DNA of 64,000 nucleotides from Pasteurella testudinis DSM 23072 (GTDB lineage: Bacteria > Pseudomonadota > Gammaproteobacteria > Enterobacterales > Pasteurellaceae): the NCBI RefSeq assembly GCF_900176075.1, contig NZ_FWWV01000057.1, positions 1 to 64,000 on the forward strand, read 5' to 3'. The notes under the pieces were generated by a model. It was not told where the DNA came from and made no database searches. It was given only the letters and a program-made list of their open reading frames with translations. Numbering within the stretch: the first letter of the stretch is position 1; every line of letters starts with the position of its first letter. A program made the position numbers and the translations under genes. Below are positions 11,755 to 24,574 of this stretch, piece after piece.

Positions 11755-12189
11755 ATGCGTTTAAATACTCTATCTCCGGCTGAAGGAGCTAAAAAAAGTG
11801 CTAAACGTCTTGGACGTGGTATCGGTTCCGGTTTAGGTAAAACAAGTGGTCGTGGTCACAAAGGGCAAAAATCCCGTAATAACGGTGGTGGCGTTCGTCG
11901 TGGCTTCGAAGGTGGTCAAATGCCTTTGTACCGTCGTTTACCGAAATTTGGTTTTACCTCTCGTAAAGCACTTGTTTCAGCAGAAATTCGTTTGAACGAC
12001 TTAGCAAAAGTTGAAGGTGAAGTCACATTGGAATCACTGAAAGCTGCTGATATTATTTCTAATAATATCGAATTTGCCAAAGTTATTCTTGCCGGTGAAG
12101 TTAAAGGTCCTGTAGTTGTGCGCGGTTTGCGTGTGACTAAAGGTGCCAAAGCAGCAATCGAAGCTGCTGGCGGCTCAGTTGAGGAATAA
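11755..12189 (+). CDS. rplO: 50S ribosomal protein L15
   Basis: The 144-residue protein has the glycine- and arginine-rich N terminus [20 protein letters not shown] and the motif [15 protein letters not shown]. It is a late 50S assembly protein. The start ATG 11755 is only 4 bp after the rpmD stop; the GAGGAG site lies inside rpmD. Confidence 0.97.
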   Translation: MRLNTLSPAEGAKKSAKRLGRGIGSGLGKTSGRGHKGQKSRNNGGGVRRGFEGGQMPLYRRLPKFGFTSRKALVSAEIRLNDLAKVEGEVTLESLKAADIISNNIEFAKVILAGEVKGPVVVRGLRVTKGAKAAIEAAGGSVEE

Positions 12190-12196
12190 TTAATCA

Positions 12197-13522
12197 ATGG
12201 CAAAACAACCAGGTTATCAAGCAAAAAGTACCCAAGGTGGTACGGGTGAACTTAAAAGAAGATTACTGTTTCTGTTAGGAGCATTGATCGTTTTTCGGAT
12301 AGGTTCATTTATTCCGGTTCCTGGTATTGATGCCGCTGTATTAGCTCAGTTGATCAATCAACAACAAGGTACCATCATCGACATGTTTAACATGTTTTCC
12401 GGTGGTGCCTTGAGTCGTGCTTCAGTCTTTGCGTTAGGGATAATGCCGTATATCTCGGCATCGATCATTATCCAGTTATTAACTGCGGTACATCCTGCAC
12501 TGGCAGAATTAAAGAAAGAAGGGGAAGCCGGTCGTCGTAAAATCAGCAAATACACCCGTTATTCAACATTGGTGTTGGCAACTGTTCAGGCGATTGGTAT
12601 TTCAACCGGTTTACCGAATATGATTCCCGGTTTAGTTCCAAACCTCGGTTTGGGCTTTTATGTCACTGCGGTAGTCAGCCTTGTCACAGGGACGATGTTC
12701 CTGATGTGGTTGGGTGAACAAATAACCGAACGTGGCATCGGAAACGGTATTTCTTTAATTATTTTTGCAGGTATTGTCGCAGGTCTGCCTTCTGCAATCG
12801 GTCAAACCATTGAGCAGGCACGCCAAGGACAAATGAATGTACTGGTATTATTGTTGATTGCAGTTATTGTATTCGCCGTAACTTATTTTGTTATTTTTGT
12901 GGAAAGAGGACAAAGAAGAATCGTAGTAAACTATGCCAAACGCCAACAAGGTCGTCATATGTTAGCTGCGCAAAGTTCGCATTTACCATTGAAAGTGAAT
13001 ATGGCCGGGGTTATCCCTGCTATTTTCGCCTCCAGTATTATCTTATTCCCTGCTACGTTAACTCAGTGGTTTGGGCAAGGAGCGAATATGGAATGGTTGT
13101 CGAATTTATCTTTGTTATTAGCACCTGGGCAACCGATTTACTTGGTGCTCTATGCTGTGGCAATTATTTTCTTCAGCTTCTTCTACACGGCAATGCAATA
13201 TAATCCAAGAGATACTGCGGATAATCTGAAAAGATCCGGTGCATTTATTCCGGGTATTAGACCAGGTGAACAAACATCGCGTTATATTGACAAGATCATG
13301 ACTCGTTTGACGTTGATCGGCGCATTATATATTACGTTTGTTTGTTTAGTGCCTTATATTATGACCTCTACATGGAACGTACAATTCTACTTTGGTGGAA
13401 CTTCACTTCTCATCGTCGTTGTTGTAATTATGGATTTCATCGCACAGGTTCAAAGTCATCTAATGTCGACTCAATATGAATCTGCGTTGAAGAAAGCAAA
13501 CCTCAAAGGGTTCGGGCAATAA
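12197..13522 (+). CDS. secY: Preprotein translocase subunit SecY
   Basis: The 441-residue inner-membrane channel protein has ten predicted hydrophobic segments beginning near residue 22 ([20 protein letters not shown]). The plug region [29 protein letters not shown] follows (written here only as landmarks: GGALSR near residue 68). With SecE and SecG it forms the Sec translocon. Its place at the end of spc before rpmJ is the standard gammaproteobacterial arrangement. Confidence 0.96.
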   Translation: MAKQPGYQAKSTQGGTGELKRRLLFLLGALIVFRIGSFIPVPGIDAAVLAQLINQQQGTIIDMFNMFSGGALSRASVFALGIMPYISASIIIQLLTAVHPALAELKKEGEAGRRKISKYTRYSTLVLATVQAIGISTGLPNMIPGLVPNLGLGFYVTAVVSLVTGTMFLMWLGEQITERGIGNGISLIIFAGIVAGLPSAIGQTIEQARQGQMNVLVLLLIAVIVFAVTYFVIFVERGQRRIVVNYAKRQQGRHMLAAQSSHLPLKVNMAGVIPAIFASSIILFPATLTQWFGQGANMEWLSNLSLLLAPGQPIYLVLYAVAIIFFSFFYTAMQYNPRDTADNLKRSGAFIPGIRPGEQTSRYIDKIMTRLTLIGALYITFVCLVPYIMTSTWNVQFYFGGTSLLIVVVVIMDFIAQVQSHLMSTQYESALKKANLKGFGQ

Positions 13523-13551
13523 TCAGCCCATTGAAATGAAAGGGAAAAGCA

Positions 13552-13665
13552 ATGAAAGTTCGTGCTTCCGTAAAAAAAATGTGTCGTAACTGCAAAATTA
13601 TCAAACGCGAAGGTGTTGTCCGTGTAATCTGCAGTGATCCAAGACATAAGCAACGTCAAGGTTAA
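13552..13665 (+). CDS. rpmJ: 50S ribosomal protein L36 (zinc-binding form)
   Basis: The 37-residue protein [15 protein letters not shown]... carries C11, C14, C27 and H32, the zinc ribbon of the C+ type, implying zinc-replete expression. ATG 13552 follows AAGGGAAAAGC. It closes the spc operon after secY, as in E. coli. Confidence 0.96.
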   Translation: MKVRASVKKMCRNCKIIKREGVVRVICSDPRHKQRQG

Positions 13666-13689
13666 TCTCAATTTTCCTTGCAAAGAACA

Positions 13690-13714
13690 AGCTGAGCAGT
13701 TATACTGCTCAGCT
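13690..13714 (+). terminator. Hairpin between rpmJ and rpsM
   Basis: AGCTGAGCAG (13690-13699) and CTGCTCAGCT (13705-13714) form a perfect 10-bp stem with a 5-nt loop. No strong T-run follows (CATTTCGTCC). It may be a partial terminator or a processing site that lets the alpha operon be co-transcribed with spc. Confidence 0.6.
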
Positions 13715-13724
13715 CATTTCGTCC

Positions 13725-13825
13725 TTGATATACTGTTTGAGTATCCTGAAACGGGCTTTTCAAGATCAGTATATCAATTAACTTTAAATAAATAGGAGTG
13801 CATAGTGGCCCGTATTGCAGGCATT
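13725..13825 (+). promoter_or_regulatory. Alpha operon ribosome-binding site (S4-binding pseudoknot)
   Basis: GAGTATCCTGAAA, CGGGCTTTTCA, and TAGGAGTGCATAGTGGCCCG appear in this order and spacing, as in the E. coli alpha-operon leader, where protein S4 traps the ribosome on a pseudoknot. The rpsM GTG start lies inside it. The match is close; feedback by the downstream rpsD product is therefore expected. Confidence 0.88.
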
Positions 13826-14161
13826 AACATTCCTGATCATAAACATGCTGTAATTGCGCTAACTGCAATCTACGGAATCGGTAAAACCCGTTCAAAAGCC
13901 ATCTGTGCTGCTGCCGGTATTGCCGAAGATGTAAAGATCAGAGAATTGTCTGAAGAGCAGATCGATATTCTGCGTGACGAAGTTGGTAAATTTACCGTTG
14001 AAGGTGATTTGCGTCGTGAAGTAACTTTAAACATCAAACGTCTGTTGGACTTGGGATGTTACCGTGGTTTACGTCATCGTCGTAGTTTACCGGTACATGG
14101 TCAACGTACTAAAACAAATGCGCGTACCCGTAAGGGTCCTCGTAAGCCGATCAAGAAATAA
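13805..14161 (+). CDS. rpsM: 30S ribosomal protein S13
   Basis: The 118-residue protein starts (V/M)[19 protein letters not shown] and contains [20 protein letters not shown], the tRNA-contacting tail. The start is GTG at 13805, as in E. coli, inside the S4 control structure; AGGAG lies 8 bp upstream. It is the first gene of the alpha operon. Confidence 0.96.
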   Translation: MARIAGINIPDHKHAVIALTAIYGIGKTRSKAICAAAGIAEDVKIRELSEEQIDILRDEVGKFTVEGDLRREVTLNIKRLLDLGCYRGLRHRRSLPVHGQRTKTNARTRKGPRKPIKK

Positions 14162-14170
14162 TCGGGGTAA

Positions 14171-14566
<396 letters not shown>

Positions 14567-14595
14567 TGGCGTTATAGGATAGTTGGAGAAAGAAA

Positions 14596-15216
14596 ATGGC
14601 AAGATATTTGGGTCCTAAACTCAAGCTAAGCCGTCGTGAAGGTACTGACTTATTCCTTAAGTCCGGTGTCCGCGCGATTGAATCAAAATGTAAATTAGAT
14701 ACCGCACCTGGTCAACATGGTGCCCGTAAAGCGCGTTTATCCGATTACGGTAGTCAGTTACGTGAGAAACAAAAAGTTCGCCGTATGTACGGTATATTAG
14801 AGCGTCAATTCCGTAATTACTACAAAGAAGCTAACCGCTTAAAAGGTAATACCGGTGAAAACTTGTTGGTATTATTGGAAGGTCGTTTGGATAACGTTGT
14901 TTATCGTATGGGATTTGCGGCAACTCGTGCTGAAGCTCGCCAATTAGTGAGCCACAAAGCGATTGTAGTAAATGGCCGTGTGGTCAATATTCCATCGTTC
15001 CAAGTTTCTGTTGAAGATGTCGTTGCTATTCGTGAAAAATCGAAAAAACAAGCACGTATTAAAGCATCATTAGAATTAGCAGAGCAAAGAGAAAAACCAA
15101 CATGGTTGGAAGTTGATGCTGCTAAAATGGAAGGCGTGTTCAAACGTATTCCTGAACGTTCTGATTTATCAGCAGACATTAACGAACATCTGATCGTTGA
15201 GCTTTATTCTAAATAA
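14596..15216 (+). CDS. rpsD: 30S ribosomal protein S4, alpha operon repressor
   Basis: The 206-residue protein begins [21 protein letters not shown]. The S4 RNA-binding domain lies near residues 95-155 ([23 protein letters not shown]). S4 is a primary 16S binder and in E. coli shuts off this operon through the leader before rpsM, which is conserved here. Confidence 0.97.
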   Translation: MARYLGPKLKLSRREGTDLFLKSGVRAIESKCKLDTAPGQHGARKARLSDYGSQLREKQKVRRMYGILERQFRNYYKEANRLKGNTGENLLVLLEGRLDNVVYRMGFAATRAEARQLVSHKAIVVNGRVVNIPSFQVSVEDVVAIREKSKKQARIKASLELAEQREKPTWLEVDAAKMEGVFKRIPERSDLSADINEHLIVELYSK

Positions 15217-15244
15217 TAGAGCTTAGAAGCAAAGAGAGGATAAA

Positions 15245-16234
15245 ATGCAGGGTTCTGTGACAGAATTTTTAAAGCCACATTTAGTTGATATCGAGCAATT
15301 AAGCCCGACACACGCTAAAGTGACCTTAGAACCGTTAGAACGTGGTTTCGGCCACACATTAGGTAACGCTTTGCGTCGTATTCTATTGTCTTCCATGCCG
15401 GGTTGCGGCGTGACCGAAGCGGAAATCGACGGAGTATTACACGAGTACAGCAGTAAAGAAGGCGTTCAAGAAGATATTCTGGAAGTTCTTCTTAACTTAA
15501 AAGGTCTAGCGGTTAAAGTACAGAATAAGGATGATGTATTCCTGACTCTGAGCAAATCTGGAATCGGACCTGTTGTTGCTGGCGATATCACCCATGATGG
15601 GGATGTAGAGATTGTTAATCCTGAACATGTGATTTGTCATTTGACGGATGCCAACGCATCTATTAATATGCGAATCCGTGTGCAGCGTGGCCGCGGCTAT
15701 GTGCCGGCCTCAGCACGCAAACATGTTCAAGACGAAGATCGTCCGATTGGTCGTCTATTGGTTGACGCTTGTTACAGCCCGGTAGATCGCATTTCTTATA
15801 ATGTTGAAGCTGCCCGTGTTGAACAACGTACCGATTTGGATAAATTGGTTATCGAAATGGAAACCAACGGCACTATCGATCCGGAAGAAGCGATTCGTCG
15901 TGCAGCGACAATTTTAGCAGAGCAACTTGATGCATTCGTTGATTTGCGTGATATCCGTCAACCTGAAATCAAAGAAGAAAAACCGGAATTCGATCCGATT
16001 CTTCTGCGTCCGGTGGACGATTTAGAGTTGACAGTTCGTTCTGCTAACTGTTTGAAAGCAGAAACAATTCACTATATCGGTGATCTAGTCCAACGCACTG
16101 AAGTGGAGTTACTGAAAACGCCTAATCTTGGTAAGAAATCACTTACCGAAATTAAGGACGTGCTGGCTTCACGCGGACTGTCACTGGGTATGCGCCTTGA
16201 AAATTGGCCTCCGGCAAGTATTGCTGAAGACTAA
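15245..16234 (+). CDS. rpoA: RNA polymerase alpha subunit
   Basis: The 329-residue protein has an N-terminal dimerisation domain ([20 protein letters not shown], 30-49) and a C-terminal domain with the UP-element-binding residues in [31 protein letters not shown] (landmarks: CLKAETI near 269, TPNLGKKSL near 295). Length matches E. coli. AGAGAGG precedes ATG 15245. It is co-transcribed with the ribosomal genes. Confidence 0.97.
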   Translation: MQGSVTEFLKPHLVDIEQLSPTHAKVTLEPLERGFGHTLGNALRRILLSSMPGCGVTEAEIDGVLHEYSSKEGVQEDILEVLLNLKGLAVKVQNKDDVFLTLSKSGIGPVVAGDITHDGDVEIVNPEHVICHLTDANASINMRIRVQRGRGYVPASARKHVQDEDRPIGRLLVDACYSPVDRISYNVEAARVEQRTDLDKLVIEMETNGTIDPEEAIRRAATILAEQLDAFVDLRDIRQPEIKEEKPEFDPILLRPVDDLELTVRSANCLKAETIHYIGDLVQRTEVELLKTPNLGKKSLTEIKDVLASRGLSLGMRLENWPPASIAED

Positions 16235-16250
16235 TTTCGGTATGGATTAA

Positions 16251-16664
<414 letters not shown>

Positions 16665-16684
16665 TCATTAAGCAAGTTCAAAAT

Positions 16685-16714
16685 AAAAGCTCACCGATCG
16701 GTGAGCTTTTTTGT
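16685..16714 (+). terminator. Alpha operon terminator
   Basis: A perfect 26-bp palindrome (16685-16710) with core GCTCACCGATCGGTGAGC is followed by further T residues. Its symmetry lets it serve rplQ from the left and the convergent phosphoesterase gene from the right. Confidence 0.92.
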
Positions 16715-16743
16715 TTTGTATTTTTTTGAAATAAAAATATATT

Positions 16744-17430
16744 CTAGCGATCATCAACACCTTGCAACAGATATTTTCCATCAACTGTCGCAAGGCTGCG
16801 AAAACCGATATTGAAAATTTGGTAAGAAGTGCGGTCAGCCAGTGTACGATAATCAAAATTTTCATGATGATGACCGTGAAAAATTTTGCTTACTCCCATT
16901 TTTTCAGCCAATTGGTTGATTACCTGAAAGCCGGAAGGGTGCGGTTTTGGGGCTTCGTGGCAAATTAGAATATCTGCTTGATGTTGTTCCAACTGTTCAA
17001 AATCGGATAAAAAGATCGAAGTGCGGTGGCGTAGTGGCAAACCGCCCTGCCAAATTTTGTCTTGCGGACAATATTGGCAAAAATGAATCGGATCGAAAAA
17101 GAGCGGTTTATTCGGCGGCATCCAGATCTGCCCGCGAAAAACTCCGCCCAGTCCGGCAATTTTTATCCCCTGTATTTCGGTGACCCTAGCATGCAGATTA
17201 CGCTTTTTCCACTCACTACCCCACAATGCTTGGAAAGCGGCGACAGTTTTACTGTCATGATTACCGTGGATAAACCATAGATCGCAATATTGCGCCAGAC
17301 GGTCCAAGATTGCGCAATCGTTTAATTGCAGATCGCCCAAAATAATCAAAGCAATCTCTTCATCTTGCTGCTGTAGGAAAGGAAAAAGATGGTCAAAACT
17401 GCCGTGCGGATCACCAGCGAACAATAACAT
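16744..17430 (-). CDS. Calcineurin-like metallophosphoesterase
   Basis: The 228-residue cytoplasmic protein carries the binuclear-metal phosphoesterase motifs in order: GDPHG (6-10), GDLQ (32-35), GNHD (56-59), CHEAP (near 157) and GHHH (near 187). Substrate cannot be told from sequence; members hydrolyse phosphoesters, nucleotides or proteins. The gene starts 2 bp beyond the nadR stop, so both are likely co-transcribed with ubiK. Two USS copies lie inside (16827-16835, 17019-17027). Confidence 0.85.
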   Translation of the reverse strand: MLLFAGDPHGSFDHLFPFLQQQDEEIALIILGDLQLNDCAILDRLAQYCDLWFIHGNHDSKTVAAFQALWGSEWKKRNLHARVTEIQGIKIAGLGGVFRGQIWMPPNKPLFFDPIHFCQYCPQDKIWQGGLPLRHRTSIFLSDFEQLEQHQADILICHEAPKPHPSGFQVINQLAEKMGVSKIFHGHHHENFDYRTLADRTSYQIFNIGFRSLATVDGKYLLQGVDDR

Positions 17431-17432
17431 GC

Positions 17433-18707
<1,275 letters not shown>

Positions 18708-18724
18708 CTAAAGATAAAAGCAGA

Positions 18725-19015
18725 TTATTCCGCACTTTTCGGCGGCTCGGTTACTGTGTTCGTTTCAGTTAGCGCCAACTTACTTTCCAATTCGTCGAAA
18801 CGTTGTTCAAGTGCGGTTAATTTTTCGCGAGTACGGATCAACACTTGTGTTTGCACTTCAAAATCCTCTTGGGTGACCACCTCTAATTTGGCAAGCTGTG
18901 CTTGGATAACCTGCTTGATTTTGGCTTCCATATCTTCGCCGAAATTTTTTACACCCTGCGGCAACGCATCATGGATTTGTTGGGCGAACTGTTCGAGTTT
19001 TTTAGGATTTAGCAT
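18725..19015 (-). CDS. ubiK: UbiK, ubiquinone biosynthesis accessory factor
   Basis: The 96-residue protein starts MLNPKKLEQFAQQIHDALPQG and has a C-terminal coiled coil (VQTQVLIRTREKLTALEQRFDELE region), the BMFP/YqiC layout. UbiK assists the cytosolic Ubi complex under aerobic conditions. I chose the ATG at 19015 with GGAG upstream; a frame starting four codons earlier is less like the family. A USS lies inside (18809-18817). Confidence 0.88.
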   Translation of the reverse strand: MLNPKKLEQFAQQIHDALPQGVKNFGEDMEAKIKQVIQAQLAKLEVVTQEDFEVQTQVLIRTREKLTALEQRFDELESKLALTETNTVTEPPKSAE

Positions 19016-19141
19016 GCGGCGCTCCATATTCGGATTAAATTATTTATCAATGTAGCATCTATTGTACGAAATGGGCTGATTAAAGGGAAACTTTTTTGCT
19101 CGAATTGCTGGGCAGAATGGTTTTTTCCGTTATAATAAGCA

Positions 19142-19307
19142 CGCAATTCTCAGGGCGGGGTGTAATTCCCCACCGGTGGTAAGGGTTGGGTTGTTTATAC
19201 AGGCAACCGCACTTAAGCCCACGAGCGCTTGTGCGATGCGTACAAGGTCTAGCAGATTCGGTGTGAATCCGAAGCCGACAGTAACAGTCTGGATGGTAGA
19301 GAATGCG
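19142..19307 (+). promoter_or_regulatory. FMN riboswitch (RFN element)
   Basis: The conserved RFN blocks appear in order: CAGGGCGGGGTG, CCCCACCGGTGGTAA, AGCCCACGAGCG, GGTCTAGCAGATTCGGTG, GAATCCGAAGCCGACAGT and GGATGGTAGAGAATG. The P1 stem is CGCAATTCTC (19142-19151) with GAGAATGCG (19299-19307). The variable arm contains a perfect USS (ACCGCACTT, 19206-19214). FMN binding should lower ribB expression. The 19308-19453 segment is the expression platform and has no poly-T after a clear stem, pointing to translational control; another USS copy lies at 19349-19357. Confidence 0.96.
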
Positions 19308-19453
19308 GGTTTTCCCCTATCGGGAAGATCAGCTTGTCCTATGTTAAAACCGCACTTTAAGGTTAGCCTCCGCTAGCCAATAAACCTTGCGTTTAACTTG
19401 GTTCTCCATTTGCCCTGATTCTGGTATCTACAATTAATTTAGAGGAATTTACC

Positions 19454-20098
19454 ATGAGTCAGTCTTTACTCACCCAATTCGGCGACAGCCGGCAACGCGT
19501 CCTCGCCGCAATCGAAGCCTTTAAGCAAGGCAACGGCGTTCTGGTTTTAGACGATGAAGATCGCGAAAACGAAGGCGATCTGATTTTCCCCGCCGAAACC
19601 ATCACCACCGAACAAATGGCAAAACTGATCCGTTACGGCAGCGGCATTGTTTGTTTATGTATCCCGCAAGAAACCTGCGACCGCCTGCAACTGCCGGCGA
19701 TGGTAACGGAAAATACCAGTGTGAATAAAACCGCATTTACCGTCACGATTGAAGCGGCACAAGGCGTCTCCACCGGCGTTTCCGCTGCTGATCGGGTCAC
19801 GACAATCAAAGCCGCAATCAACCCAAGTGCGGTAGCGAGCGATTTACATCGTCCGGGACATGTATTTCCGTTAAGAGCCGCAGATAATGGGGTATTGGAA
19901 AGAAATGGTCATACTGAAGCGGCTGTAGATTTGGCTCGCTTATCTGGTTACCGGCCAGCAGGTGTGATTTGTGAAATTACCAATGATGATGGCACAATGG
20001 CCAGAACACCGGAGTTGGTTGAATTTGTGAAAAGAGAGGGGTATGCAATTGTGACGATTGAAGATTTAGTAAGTTATCGACAAAATCATCACTGTTAA
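19454..20098 (+). CDS. ribB: 3,4-dihydroxy-2-butanone 4-phosphate synthase
   Basis: The 214-residue enzyme converts ribulose 5-phosphate to the four-carbon precursor of riboflavin plus formate. The acidic loop [11 protein letters not shown] (33-43) and [10 protein letters not shown] (132-141, with H135-type catalytic histidine) are intact. It is a stand-alone RibB without a GTP cyclohydrolase II domain. It follows the FMN riboswitch, which also supplies the control. ATG 19454 follows AGAGGAA. A USS lies at 19825-19833. Confidence 0.96.
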   Translation: MSQSLLTQFGDSRQRVLAAIEAFKQGNGVLVLDDEDRENEGDLIFPAETITTEQMAKLIRYGSGIVCLCIPQETCDRLQLPAMVTENTSVNKTAFTVTIEAAQGVSTGVSAADRVTTIKAAINPSAVASDLHRPGHVFPLRAADNGVLERNGHTEAAVDLARLSGYRPAGVICEITNDDGTMARTPELVEFVKREGYAIVTIEDLVSYRQNHHC

Positions 20099-20179
20099 TT
20101 TTCTTTCACAAAGAATTCATTTATCATTAATGGTAGGCATAATTTATGCACTACCATTTTTATTATTGAAGGACGAAGC

Positions 20180-21136
20180 ATGTCTATTTTGGATGAAAAA
20201 CGACTTTTGGCTCGAATTGCAACTTTGTATTATGTAGATAATTTAAAACAAAAAGAAATATCTGAACGGTTAAATATTTCTCAATCATTTGTTTCACGTG
20301 CGTTGACAAAATGTATAACTGAAGGCATTGTCCAAATTAATGTTATTCCTCCCGCGAATATTTTTTTACAGTTGGAGCAAGAACTGCAAACAAAGTTTGG
20401 CATTTTAAATGCAATTGTGGTTGATGCGAATAGTGATGACGACGAAAAAATAAAAAATACGATAGGCTCTGCAGCGGCTTATTATTTGCAAGTTACTCTA
20501 CAGGCTAATGAGTTGGTTGGTGTTTCCGCATGGAGTAGCACGATAAAGGCTATGGTCGATAATATGCCTCCTTTAAGTGTGAAGGCACAAGGAGTTGTGC
20601 AATTACTGGGGGGGGTTGGGCTCAATAGAAATGTCCAGGCTAATTTTCTAACTTATGAATTAGCGAAGAAATTGAATTGTCCTTCTTATTTACTTCCCTC
20701 ACAGAACGTTGTCAGTGCGGTTGGCGATGTATCATACAAACAACAGCAATTGGCAATGAGTGAAGTTTCTGATGTGATTGATATGTTTCCTAAGGTGGAT
20801 GTTGCTTTAGTTGGGATTGGCACATTAGAACCGTCATCTTTATTAAGATGGTCTGGGCTTCATTATAATTCTGATATTTTGCAATTGTTAGCTAAAAAAG
20901 GGGCTGTCGGTGATATTTGTTTGCACTATTATGACCAGTCTGGAATGCCGGTATTAGCAGAGAATGAAGATCCGATGATCGGGATGAATCTAGAACTTAT
21001 TCAAAAGTGTCCTAGGGTTATTGCTCTAGCAGGTGGTAAGGCAAAAGTCAGTGCAATCAAAGGAGCCTTAATGGGCAACTATATTGATGTATTGATTACC
21101 GATTATAAAACCGCACAGACCTTGTTAAACGATTAA
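20180..21136 (+). CDS. SorC-family sugar-binding transcriptional regulator
   Basis: The 318-residue protein has an N-terminal helix-turn-helix (residues 14-45: YVDNLKQKEISERLNISQSFVSRAL) and a C-terminal sugar-phosphate-isomerase-like ligand domain (VVQLLGGVGLNRNVQANFLT; GIGTLEPSSLLRWSG; VIALAGGKAKVSAIKGAL). Members bind phosphorylated sugars. Placed just before the sugar import and catabolic operon on the same strand, it is very probably its regulator. The sequence is more AT-rich than ribB. A run of eight G (20608-20615) lies within the coding region. Confidence 0.88.
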   Translation: MSILDEKRLLARIATLYYVDNLKQKEISERLNISQSFVSRALTKCITEGIVQINVIPPANIFLQLEQELQTKFGILNAIVVDANSDDDEKIKNTIGSAAAYYLQVTLQANELVGVSAWSSTIKAMVDNMPPLSVKAQGVVQLLGGVGLNRNVQANFLTYELAKKLNCPSYLLPSQNVVSAVGDVSYKQQQLAMSEVSDVIDMFPKVDVALVGIGTLEPSSLLRWSGLHYNSDILQLLAKKGAVGDICLHYYDQSGMPVLAENEDPMIGMNLELIQKCPRVIALAGGKAKVSAIKGALMGNYIDVLITDYKTAQTLLND

Positions 21137-21373
21137 CTTTCATTATTATCTGTAATAGGCTAATTTTTTGTTTAAAAATAAATGGTTAGCTTAATTCTGC
21201 TTCATACTTCGTATGACTGTTATCAATATTTATACTTTCTTTTTTCTCTTCATTTCCTTGTTCTATCTATACTTCATATAAATAAAATGTGATTTGTCTC
21301 TAACTTTTGAACATTGGCTTTAGACAAGTCATATAAAATTTCCTATTCTCTTTATAAATATATAATCATATGT

Positions 21374-21385
21374 GAATATATATTC
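21374..21385 (+). promoter_or_regulatory. Candidate operator GAATATATATTC before the importer
   Basis: This 12-bp perfect palindrome lies 32 bp before the binding-protein start, within an AT-rich promoter region (21137-21416). The same 12 bp occurs before aptA (25646-25657). It is a plausible site for the SorC-type regulator. Association is inferred from the repeat alone. Confidence 0.55.
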
Positions 21386-21392
21386 AAGGTGA

Positions 21393-22355
<963 letters not shown>

Positions 22356-22378
22356 TTGAAAGCCGCTGCTAGATGGAG

Positions 22379-22408
22379 CAGGGTGCTCTCAATTATAAGA
22401 GTACCCTG
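22379..22408 (+). other. Stem-loop after binding-protein gene
   Basis: CAGGGTGCTCT (22379-22389) pairs with AGAGTACCCTG (22398-22408), eleven bp with one G-T pair. No T-run follows. Such stems often stabilise the upstream message so that the binding protein is made in excess over the membrane components. Confidence 0.65.
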
Positions 22409-22429
22409 AATAAATAAAGGAGGACAGAT

Positions 22430-23023
22430 ATGTATTTAACTTATAAACGATGGACTTCTAGGATAGCGATATTGTTCGGTTGTTTGTTTTTTGTCGGATG
22501 TGAAGTTGTTCCACTGGATAGTGCTGGGAAACCTATCATTCCTATGACTGAAGAGGAGGCCAACTCCTTGAAAAATATGCAACCGGGCGAAATCGTTGCT
22601 AAGCTTTGGGGCGGGATTTTTGCAGAAAGTAAAACGGAGGCAGTAGATTGGCAGGCGCTGGATAAAGAAACCAATGATCGTAGCCATTTTGTGCGGTTTT
22701 CAGGTGTTGTTGAGAGTATTGAGGAAAAATCAAGAATAACGGATTTTAACGTTAAAGTGGACGATACGGTATTAACCGTACAGATTGGCGATATCCTTCG
22801 CGGTAATTCTGTACGTGACGCAACAAAATTAGTTAATTTTGATCAATTTAAAAATCAAGTCCAGTTCGCGCAATTTTCGAAAGCACTCAATAAGAAAGCC
22901 GTGGAAGATATTGCCAAACCGGATGCAAGCTGGGTGGGCAGTGATGTGACGGTGTTAGCCGCAGTGACGATTAAAAATAATCAAGTCCAAGATATCATTC
23001 CGTTAGAAATTGATAAAAGGTGA
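22430..23023 (+). CDS. DUF2291-type lipoprotein linked to sugar ABC importer
   Basis: The 197-residue protein has a lipoprotein signal (FGCLFFVGC, lipidated Cys near 24) and then a soluble domain with GEIVAKLWGGIF and VKVDDTVLTVQIGDILRGNSVRDA. Small lipoproteins of this family recur between the binding-protein and ATPase genes of RbsABC-like importers; their role is not established. AAAGGAGG precedes ATG 22430. The stop lies a few bases before the ATPase start. Confidence 0.75.
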   Translation: MYLTYKRWTSRIAILFGCLFFVGCEVVPLDSAGKPIIPMTEEEANSLKNMQPGEIVAKLWGGIFAESKTEAVDWQALDKETNDRSHFVRFSGVVESIEEKSRITDFNVKVDDTVLTVQIGDILRGNSVRDATKLVNFDQFKNQVQFAQFSKALNKKAVEDIAKPDASWVGSDVTVLAAVTIKNNQVQDIIPLEIDKR

Positions 23024-23028
23024 GTTTT

Positions 23029-24552
23029 ATGGCAACTGAAGATAAAGATGTTGTAATGCACGCTGAAAATATTTCAATGGTGTTTCCCGGTACTAAAGCG
23101 CTGGATGATGTTAATTATAATGTTTATCGTGGCGCAGTAAATGTGATTATCGGTGAAAATGGCGCGGGCAAATCGACACTGATGAAAATCTTGGCAGGTG
23201 TACAACAGCCGACGGAAGGCAACCTCTATATTAATAACGAGAAAGTGGTTATTACAAGCACGCGCAGCGCTGCAGAACATGGAATTGGCATGGTTCATCA
23301 GGAACTGAACTTGGCGGAGAATTTAAGTGTTATGGAAAACATTTTTCTCGGGCGAGAAATTCAGTCTGGTCTTTCTCCGATTAATAATGAAGAACAGTAC
23401 CAAATCACAAAAGAAGCATTGAAACGCCTCAAACAAGATATTGATCCTAAAGAAATCGTTTCAAACTTAAAAGTAGGTCAAAAACAATTAATTGAAATTG
23501 CCAAAGCATTGATCGGTAAAATTGATATTTTGATTTTAGATGAACCGACCTCGGCATTAAGTAAAACGGAAGTACAAATTTTATTTAATGTTATTCGCGA
23601 ATTAACCTTGCAGGGCGTTTCTATTATCTATATTTCTCATCGTCTGGAAGAATTAATGGAAATCGGGACTTATATTACGATTTTGCGTGATGGAAAATTT
23701 CAATCCGAAGCAATGGTAAAAGATATTGACGTTCCTTGGATTGTAAGAGAAATGTTAGGCAGTGATCCGGTTACTGATTTTTTACCGGAAAATAGAGAGT
23801 TTGGCATCAATATTCTTGAAGCCGAGCATATTACCTGTGTCAATGAATCAGAAAATAAGGTCGTTGATGATGTTTCGTTTAATTTAAGAGCAGGTGAAAT
23901 CGTTGGAATTTACGGATTGATGGGGGCGGGTAGAACAGAATTATTTGAATGCTTATTAGGACAATCGCAATATTCTGGTCGTTTTTCACTGAACGGTGCC
24001 ATTATTAACTCGAATATTTCAACCACAAATCGGATTAAAATGGGGCTTGGATTAGTACCGGAGGATCGAAAACGTTCCGGCATTTTTCCCATCACTTCCG
24101 TTGGTGATAACCTGACAATGTCGAGCTTATGGAAACGTTTAAAAAAGAATTTTGCTATCTCAGATGAGGATGAAAAAAAAGCGATTGATTCTACCATTAA
24201 TGAACTGTCAATTAAGGTCTCATCTCCTGCCGTCGAAATTCAAGCACTGAGTGGTGGCAATCAACAAAAAGTGGTGATTGGGCGTTCTTTATTAACCGAA
24301 CCTAAGGTGTTGTTATTAGACGAACCGACCCGAGGAATTGATATCGGCGCAAAAGCCGATGTATTCGAAATGATAGTGAAGTTATCTCAACAAGGCATTG
24401 GAATTTTATTTTCTACATCAGACTTAAAAGAAATTATGGCGGTATCGGATCGTATCTTGGTTATGTCGAATGGCAAATTAACCGCAAATGTGTTGCGAAA
24501 TGAGACGAGTGAAGCCTATTTGGTCTCAGCAAGTGCGAAAGGATTTCAGTAA
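23029..24552 (+). CDS. Sugar ABC importer ATPase (RbsA-like, two nucleotide-binding domains)
   Basis: The 507-residue protein has two ABC domains. The first has the Walker A GENGAGKST (42-50) and Walker B LILDEPTSAL. The second has a degenerate P-loop (YGLMGAGRTEL), the signature LSGGNQQKVVIGR and LLLDEPTRGIDIG. This is the CUT2 pattern of ribose and xylose importers. I chose ATG 23029 (AAAAGGTGAG upstream) over a GTG at 23020 that overlaps the lipoprotein stop. Confidence 0.92.
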   Translation: MATEDKDVVMHAENISMVFPGTKALDDVNYNVYRGAVNVIIGENGAGKSTLMKILAGVQQPTEGNLYINNEKVVITSTRSAAEHGIGMVHQELNLAENLSVMENIFLGREIQSGLSPINNEEQYQITKEALKRLKQDIDPKEIVSNLKVGQKQLIEIAKALIGKIDILILDEPTSALSKTEVQILFNVIRELTLQGVSIIYISHRLEELMEIGTYITILRDGKFQSEAMVKDIDVPWIVREMLGSDPVTDFLPENREFGINILEAEHITCVNESENKVVDDVSFNLRAGEIVGIYGLMGAGRTELFECLLGQSQYSGRFSLNGAIINSNISTTNRIKMGLGLVPEDRKRSGIFPITSVGDNLTMSSLWKRLKKNFAISDEDEKKAIDSTINELSIKVSSPAVEIQALSGGNQQKVVIGRSLLTEPKVLLLDEPTRGIDIGAKADVFEMIVKLSQQGIGILFSTSDLKEIMAVSDRILVMSNGKLTANVLRNETSEAYLVSASAKGFQ

Positions 24553-24574
24553 ATAAGGTTGTTACGGAGGCGTT

